NCBI GenBank assembly: GCA_034436015.1
Contig: DAOTWG010000023.1
Location: forward strand, 1-47,210
Reading direction: 5' to 3'
DNA: 47,210 nucleotides
Source of the DNA: DAOTVX01 sp034436015
GTDB taxonomy: Bacteria > Chloroflexota > Anaerolineae > Anaerolineales > Villigracilaceae
Position numbers and translations under genes: made by a program. The notes beneath the pieces were generated by a model. It was not told where the DNA came from. It was given only the letters and a program-made list of their open reading frames with translations, and made no database searches. Below, piece by piece: positions 42,393 to 47,210 of the stretch. Position 1 is the first letter of the stretch. Each line of letters begins with the position of its first letter.

Positions 42393-43721
42393 ATGACCAC
42401 GAAAGAGACCCTTATACGAAAATTGCGCGACAAGACTGCGCGCGTTGGCGTGCTGGGCATGGGATATGTCGGCATGCCGCTGGCAGTGGTCTTTGCCGAG
42501 GCCGGCTACCAGGTCATCGGCGTTGACCCCGACGAGCGCAAGGTAGCAGCCTTCCGTCGGGGACATTCCTATGTGCAGGATGTCCCTTCCGAGACCCTGG
42601 CGCGTCTGCAACAGGCCGGGCGGTTAACAATGACAGCCGATTTCGCGGCGCTGGCCGAGGTGGATGCGGTAAGCATTTGCGTTCCAACCCCGTTGCGTAA
42701 GACCGGCGACCCGGATATGTCCTACATCATCTCCGCCGTTGAGCAACTGGCCAAATACCTTCATCCCGGCATGGTCATTGTGCTGGAATCTACGACGTAC
42801 CCAGGCACCACGCGCGAACTGGTCGCGCCGATGCTTACCGAGAAAAGCGTCCTGAAGATAGGCAAGGAGATTTTCTTGTGTTTCTCCCCCGAACGCGTGG
42901 ACCCAGGCCGCAAGGACTGGACAACCTACAACACCCCGAAAGTAATCGGCGGCCTTACGCCTTCCTGCTTGGAGGTGGCCTCTACTTGGTATAGCAACGC
43001 CATTCAAACCGTCGTGCCGGTCTCCTCCGCCGAGGCGGCAGAGATGGCCAAGTTGCTCGAAAACACGTTCCGCATGATTAACATCGGCCTGGTCAACGAG
43101 ATGGCGATCATGTGCGAGCGGCTAGGTGTGGATGTATGGGAGGTCATCGAGGCAGCGGCGACGAAACCGTTCGGTTTCATGAAGTTCACGCCCGGCCCGG
43201 GCCTTGGCGGTCACTGCATCCCGATCGATCCGTTGTATCTCTCCTGGAAGATGAGATCGCTCAATTACACCGCGCGCTTTATCGAACTGGCGAGCGAAAT
43301 CAACACCGGCATGCCGCGCTACGTGGTGGCGCGTGTCATGGATGCGCTGAATGAACGCGGCAAGCCGCTCAGAGGGAGTCTGGTTCTGGTGTTGGGCGCG
43401 GCGTATAAACCCGATGTGGATGACGTGCGCGAATCGCCGGCTCTGGATGTGATTGCCTTGATGCGCAAGAAGGGAGCACTGACGCAATACCACGATCCCT
43501 ACATCCCTGCCATTCATCACGAACACGAAGGCTGGCGCATGGAGAGCATTCCCAACGAAATGTTGTTGGAGACAGCGCGCCAGGCCGACATGGTGGTCAT
43601 CGTCACCAATCACCAGGTATATGATTATCCAGCCATCCTGGAGTCAGCGCAACTTATCTTCGACTGTCGGAACGCCCTGGGTGAACTAGGAAAAGGCAAC
43701 CCGAAAGTGATCCGGTTGTAA
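42393..43721 (+). CDS. UDP-N-acetyl-hexosamine/UDP-glucose 6-dehydrogenase family
   Basis: A 442-residue NAD-dependent nucleotide-sugar dehydrogenase that oxidises C6 of a UDP-sugar to the uronic acid for surface polysaccharide. The Rossmann motif VGVLGMGYVGMPLAVVFAEA is near residue 20. VSICVPTPLRKTGDPDMSYI and VLESTTYPGTTREL follow, then the catalytic Cys in GPGLGGHCIPIDP near 275 and the C-terminal NAD-fold domain LVLGAAYKPDVDDVRESPAL. The similarity is closer to WbpA/WecC-type (UDP-GlcNAc or UDP-ManNAc) than to Ugd. No glycosyltransferase lies beside it. Confidence 0.9.
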   Translation: MTTKETLIRKLRDKTARVGVLGMGYVGMPLAVVFAEAGYQVIGVDPDERKVAAFRRGHSYVQDVPSETLARLQQAGRLTMTADFAALAEVDAVSICVPTPLRKTGDPDMSYIISAVEQLAKYLHPGMVIVLESTTYPGTTRELVAPMLTEKSVLKIGKEIFLCFSPERVDPGRKDWTTYNTPKVIGGLTPSCLEVASTWYSNAIQTVVPVSSAEAAEMAKLLENTFRMINIGLVNEMAIMCERLGVDVWEVIEAAATKPFGFMKFTPGPGLGGHCIPIDPLYLSWKMRSLNYTARFIELASEINTGMPRYVVARVMDALNERGKPLRGSLVLVLGAAYKPDVDDVRESPALDVIALMRKKGALTQYHDPYIPAIHHEHEGWRMESIPNEMLLETARQADMVVIVTNHQVYDYPAILESAQLIFDCRNALGELGKGNPKVIRL

Positions 43722-43739
43722 GGGCAACGGCGCAATCAT

Positions 43740-45266
43740 ATGTCCTATCCCCTGGTTGTTTGCGCGCCGAACTTCTCCGAAGCGCGCCGCGAAGAGGTGG
43801 TGGAGGCTATTTGCATCGCGGCGCAGAGCGTACCCGGCGCGGTCTTGCTCGACAGACATTCCGACGACGATCACAACCGCACCGTGCTAACAGTGGCCGG
43901 CCATCCCGAAGCCGTGCTGGAGGCAGTGTTTCGCGCCGTACGCGAAGCGGCAGCGCGCATTGACCTCAACCAGCATCAGGGCGTCCACCCGCGTTTGGGG
44001 GCAACGGATGTCGTGCCGTTCGTACCGTTTTCCGGCGTTACGCTGGAGGAATGTGTCGCTCTGGCGCGGCGTTTGGGAGAGCGAGTCGGGCGTGAATTGG
44101 ATATTCCGGTGTACCTGTACGAGGCGGCGGCAACTCGACCGGAACGTGTACGGCTGGAGGCTATCCGGCGAGGGCAATACGAAGGGTTGAAATCTGAAAT
44201 TGAGACCAACCCGGCGCGGCAACCCGATTACGGGCCGGCGCGGCTAGGGCCAGCCGGCGCGACCGTCATCGGGGCGCGAATGCCGCTCATCGCCTATAAC
44301 ATCTACCTGGACACCGACGAAGCAGAGGTCGCACGCGCGATTGCGCGCAAAATTCGCGCCTCTGCCGGCGGACTGCCGGCCGTCAAAGCGTTAGGGCTGC
44401 TTGTAGGCGGACGAGCGCAAGTTTCCATCAATCTCACAGATTACCGCCAGACTTCGTTGCAAACCGTCGTGGAGGCGGTGCGACGCGAAGCCGAGGCGCT
44501 CGGAACGTGCATTCATCACGCGGAACTGGTGGGTTTGATTCCGCGCGAGGCGATTAGCGCAACGGCAGCACAGACCTTACAACTCGAGGGGTTCACATCG
44601 GAGAAAATTCTCGAGGAACGTCTGAAACAAGCGTTTTTGGAGGAGCGAGGGACATTTCTCGACGCCCTGGCAGAGCCGCGAGCCACGCCGGCCGGAGGAG
44701 CAGCAGCGGCATATACCGGCGCCATGGCCGCCGCGCTTGTCGCCATGGTCGCCGGCTTGACCGTTGACCGACCCGGCTATGAGACCGTATCGGCGCAAAT
44801 GAAAGAGATTCGGGATCACGCAGAGCATTTGCGCCGGGAACTCGCGGTGCGGACAGACGAAGATGCAGGCATCTATGGGCAGTTGCTTGCGGCGTTTCGC
44901 TTGTCGCAGGATACAGAGGAGCAACGGGCGGCGCGGGCCGTTGCCATCGAGGCGGCAACTCTGGAAGCCATCCGTATTCCTCTGGCTACCGCCCAGCAGG
45001 CAGCGCAAGTCCTGGCGTTAGCCGAGCGTTGCGTAGCGCTAGGCAAGCTAAACGTCATTGGCAATGCCATCGCCGCCGCTGTTCTGGCCCGCGCCGCCCT
45101 GACCGCCGCCGCCTGTGCCGTGCGTTTGAACGTCCAGAGCCTGCCGGCCGGCGAGCAAGGGGAAAGCGCCCTGGCGGCGCTGGAAGCAACAGAGACGCGC
45201 GCGAAGCAAGCGGAGGCCGCTTTACATCAAGGAGTACAAGAGCGCTGTCGGTTTGCCCTGAGATGA
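43740..45266 (+). CDS. ftcD: bifunctional glutamate formimidoyltransferase/formimidoyl-THF cyclodeaminase
   Basis: A 508-residue protein joining the two last steps of histidine degradation to folate. The N-terminal formiminotransferase (1 to about 300) reads PLVVCAPNFSEARREEVVEA, DRHSDDDHNRTVLTVAG (catalytic His), HQGVHPRLGATDVVPFVPF and VSINLTDYRQT. The C-terminal cyclodeaminase (about 315-505) reads FLDALAEPRATPAGGAAAAY, then IYGQLLAAFRL. The fused order is that of the animal enzyme. Its stop overlaps the ATG of the M23 lipoprotein gene. No other hut gene lies nearby, so the role in one-carbon supply is inferred. Confidence 0.93.
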   Translation: MSYPLVVCAPNFSEARREEVVEAICIAAQSVPGAVLLDRHSDDDHNRTVLTVAGHPEAVLEAVFRAVREAAARIDLNQHQGVHPRLGATDVVPFVPFSGVTLEECVALARRLGERVGRELDIPVYLYEAAATRPERVRLEAIRRGQYEGLKSEIETNPARQPDYGPARLGPAGATVIGARMPLIAYNIYLDTDEAEVARAIARKIRASAGGLPAVKALGLLVGGRAQVSINLTDYRQTSLQTVVEAVRREAEALGTCIHHAELVGLIPREAISATAAQTLQLEGFTSEKILEERLKQAFLEERGTFLDALAEPRATPAGGAAAAYTGAMAAALVAMVAGLTVDRPGYETVSAQMKEIRDHAEHLRRELAVRTDEDAGIYGQLLAAFRLSQDTEEQRAARAVAIEAATLEAIRIPLATAQQAAQVLALAERCVALGKLNVIGNAIAAAVLARAALTAAACAVRLNVQSLPAGEQGESALAALEATETRAKQAEAALHQGVQERCRFALR

Positions 45267-46252
45267 GACGTTGCGGCGTTTTCTTTACTTTGTTGCTGTT
45301 GGCAGCCGGCTGTACTGCGCCGTCTTCCACCTCGTCTTCTCCCCCGGCGACGCAAATGACCGCTCGGTGCTGTAGCAACGGCAATCAACCTTCGATCACT
45401 CTTCTGCCCTCGCCGGCGCCGGCGGCGGTCACCCTATCGCCTGTGGCTCCCCCAGCGGCAAAATGCGATTTGCTAACAAGCGACTATTGTATCGAGGATG
45501 GCCTCTTTGTGTTTGCTCTGCCTATCACAGGACAAGACGTTTGGGTGGATGCCTCCTATCGCTACGGCAGCACGCAAGGCAAGACGCGCGTTCCCCATCA
45601 CGGCGTCGAGTTTCCAGCGCCGTTCGGTGCGCCTGTGCTGGCCGCAGCGGATGGCATCGTCAGGTACGCCGGCGATGATCGCCAGACCTTGCTTGCTCCC
45701 TGGCCGAACTTTTACGGAAACGTAGTCATCCTGGAGCACAATTTCTCGAACATGCCTTATCCGCGCCTGTACACGCTCTATGCCCATTTGTCGCGCGTCG
45801 AGGTGCAGGCCCGACAAGCCGTCAAAGAAGGGGATACGCTGGGTCTGGTAGGGATGAGCGGCTCCGCAACGGGCAGCCATTTGCATTTTGAAGTGCGCCT
45901 TGAAGCCGAAAATTACGCAAGCACGCTCAATCCAGAGCTGTATTTGCAGCCTCCTGCCGGACGCGGCGCGCTGGCCTTGCGCCTGATCAATCGAGAGGAA
46001 CAGTTTCTTTCCCTTACCCCTACCATACAATCCTATCCGCCGGAAGAGGTGGGGAATAGGTTCTTTCTGACCATCGAATCGTACGCTCCCGAGACCATCA
46101 ACCCGCAAAGTTGCTGGCGCGAGAACATTGGTCTGAGCAATCTAGCAGCGGGTCGTTATCGCATTACATACATTTATCGGGGAAAACTCTACGAGCACTG
46201 GGTGGTTATTGAGCGCGGGAAGCTAACGCTGATACAGCACTACGCTGAATAA
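45263..46252 (+). CDS. M23-family lipoprotein
   Basis: A 329-residue exported protein. The N-terminus MRRCGVFFTLLLLAAGC is a lipoprotein signal with lipobox LAAGC. A Ser/Pro/Thr-rich linker (about 20-70) follows, then a LytM/M23 domain with RVPHHGVEFPAPFGAPVLAA, YTLYAHLSRVEV, EGDTLGLVGMSGSATGSHLH and FEVRLE. The HxH is intact, but the first zinc motif reads H-x3-E (HHGVE) where H-x3-D is usual, so catalysis may be altered or lost. About 100 C-terminal residues form an unrecognised beta-rich domain (ENIGLSNLAAGRYRITYIYR). It overlaps ftcD by ATGA. Confidence 0.88.
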   Translation: MRRCGVFFTLLLLAAGCTAPSSTSSSPPATQMTARCCSNGNQPSITLLPSPAPAAVTLSPVAPPAAKCDLLTSDYCIEDGLFVFALPITGQDVWVDASYRYGSTQGKTRVPHHGVEFPAPFGAPVLAAADGIVRYAGDDRQTLLAPWPNFYGNVVILEHNFSNMPYPRLYTLYAHLSRVEVQARQAVKEGDTLGLVGMSGSATGSHLHFEVRLEAENYASTLNPELYLQPPAGRGALALRLINREEQFLSLTPTIQSYPPEEVGNRFFLTIESYAPETINPQSCWRENIGLSNLAAGRYRITYIYRGKLYEHWVVIERGKLTLIQHYAE

Positions 46253-46468
46253 AGCGCCACACCGGTTTTTTCAAGACAATCGGCTCAGAATACTTCGTGA
46301 TGGTTCAGGGCCGCAAGAATCCGATGATAACGGTTCGCCAAAACCCATCCTGCTTCTTTTTTTAGGGATAGTTGAGCAAACTCTTCACTCCGTTTTGTCT
46401 TGGTCAATGGTAAAATCGCAAAACACAAGAAAACACAAGAAATGTTGTTGTTAGAGGAGAGTTGGCCT
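46253..46468 (+). promoter_or_regulatory. pdxS leader region
   Basis: This gap holds TAAAAT (46411-46416), a possible -10 without a good -35, and a perfect tandem repeat of AAACACAAGA (46421-46430 and 46431-46440). The Shine-Dalgarno is AGAGGAGAG. No terminator for the upstream gene was recognised. Confidence 0.35.
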
Positions 46469-47210
46469 ATGGAACCACAGACTGGCACCTTTGCCGTTAA
46501 AAAAGGCTTGGCGCAAATGCTCAAAGGCGGCGTTATCATGGATGTTGTCACTCCTGAACACGCCAAGATTGCAGAAGACGCGGGCGCGTGCGCCGTCATG
46601 GCGCTGGAGCGCGTCCCGGCCGATATCCGCGCCCAGGGTGGGGTGGCGCGCATGTCGGACCCCGAACTGATTCTCAAGATCATGGACGCGGTCAGCATCC
46701 CGGTCATGGCCAAGTGCCGCATTGGGCACTTCGTCGAGGCGCAGATTCTCGAAGCCATCGGTGTGGACTACATTGACGAGTCTGAAGTATTGACGCCCGC
46801 CGATGAGGAGCATCACATCAACAAGCACCTCTTCAAGGTCCCGTTCGTGTGCGGATGCCGCAACCTGGGCGAGGCGCTGCGGCGCATTGGCGAAGGCGCG
46901 GCGATGATACGCACGAAAGGCGAGGCCGGCACCGGCGACATAGTTGAAGCCGTCCGTCACGCCCGCGCCGTGCTGGGCGAAATCCGCCGCTTGACCACCA
47001 TGGCCGACGAGGAATTGATGCACTACGCCAAGGGAATCGGCGCGCCCTACGAACTGGTCAAGGAGACCAAAGAACTCGGCCGCCTGCCGGTGGTCAATTT
47101 CGCAGCCGGCGGCGTGGCCACCCCCGCCGACGCGGCGCTGATGATGCAACTCGGCATGGACGGCGTCTTCGTCGGCTCGGGCATCTTCAAGTCCGGCGAC
47201 CCGGCCAAGC
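46469..47210 (+). CDS. pdxS: pyridoxal 5'-phosphate synthase PdxS subunit (partial, 3' end missing)
   Basis: It makes the vitamin B6 cofactor PLP from ribose 5-phosphate, glyceraldehyde 3-phosphate and ammonia supplied by PdxT. The 247 residues present read GLAQMLKGGVIMDVVTPEHA, CAVMALERVPADIRAQGGVA, PVMAKCRIGHFVEAQILEAI (first catalytic Lys), AAMIRTKGEAGTGDIVEAVR (second catalytic Lys) and DGVFVGSGIFKSGDP. This covers most of the (beta/alpha)8 barrel. The start ATG 46469 follows TTAGAGGAGAGTTGGCCT. The C-terminal part and any pdxT lie beyond the window. Confidence 0.97.
   Translation, partial: MEPQTGTFAVKKGLAQMLKGGVIMDVVTPEHAKIAEDAGACAVMALERVPADIRAQGGVARMSDPELILKIMDAVSIPVMAKCRIGHFVEAQILEAIGVDYIDESEVLTPADEEHHINKHLFKVPFVCGCRNLGEALRRIGEGAAMIRTKGEAGTGDIVEAVRHARAVLGEIRRLTTMADEELMHYAKGIGAPYELVKETKELGRLPVVNFAAGGVATPADAALMMQLGMDGVFVGSGIFKSGDPAK

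Noticed and set aside
46421..46440. CRISPR or iteron array (AAACACAAGA repeated)
   Set aside because: Only two adjacent copies of 10 bp, without spacers; a simple tandem duplication in the pdxS leader.

Overview
The window is chromosomal DNA from a bacterium whose gene content, high G+C and protein types look most like Chloroflexota of the Anaerolineae/Chloroflexia kind. The pointers are a malate dehydrogenase of the LDH-like type, a citrate synthase of the mitochondrial type, a DUF5671 membrane protein, minCDE with rodA, a fused formiminotransferase-cyclodeaminase and a free-standing PEP-synthase-type ATP-binding protein. The lineage is inferred from recognised families; no rRNA is present to confirm it.

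Layout. 1-1378 is decayed accessory DNA: a G+C-rich imperfect palindrome, a gene interrupted by an in-frame TGA that ends like the start of a DNA methyltransferase, and a frameshifted transposase tail. An 18-bp near-identical direct repeat brackets the block. 1379-3680 (-) is a TCA pair, mdh then citrate synthase. 3905-6938 (+) holds an EamA transporter and a GH31 glycosidase. 6959-8718 (-) holds endonuclease III and an asparaginase-II protein. 9199-9816 (+) is superoxide dismutase behind a near-consensus promoter. 9873-17527 (-) carries the PPDK_N-type protein, dnaN, two envelope proteins, a Sua5/YrdC protein and a ferredoxin. About 17.85-19.53 kb is a pseudogene graveyard on the minus strand: a CapA-like remnant and an almost full-length but shattered IS630-type transposase. 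Two serine tRNAs follow, then a HerA-like ATPase (-), a small membrane protein and a ferredoxin (+), and gltX (-).

25.7-29.3 kb (-) is a cell-shape and division block (M23 peptidase, minC, minD, minE, rodA). From 29.5 kb the plus strand carries a tandem universal stress protein, then an 8.6-kb gene for a cyclic beta-1,2-glucan synthase-like giant enzyme. Next come a tight tsaE-tsaB-rimI-UDG operon (t6A modification, acetylation, DNA repair), a 0.5-kb gap, a cupin, a nucleotide-sugar dehydrogenase, fused FTCD, an M23 lipoprotein, and the 5' part of pdxS running off the end.

Most genes are ordinary housekeeping. The most interesting signals are: a dispersed intergenic repeat present twice (8854-9035 and 23834-23997); start codons only 6-10 nt after TATAAT boxes, implying leaderless or nearly leaderless mRNAs; the mitochondrial-type citrate synthase; the ATP-grasp protein without a phosphohistidine domain; and a hairpin-containing insertion inside the GH94 domain of the giant glucan synthase. 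I found no complete undescribed defence or mobile system.
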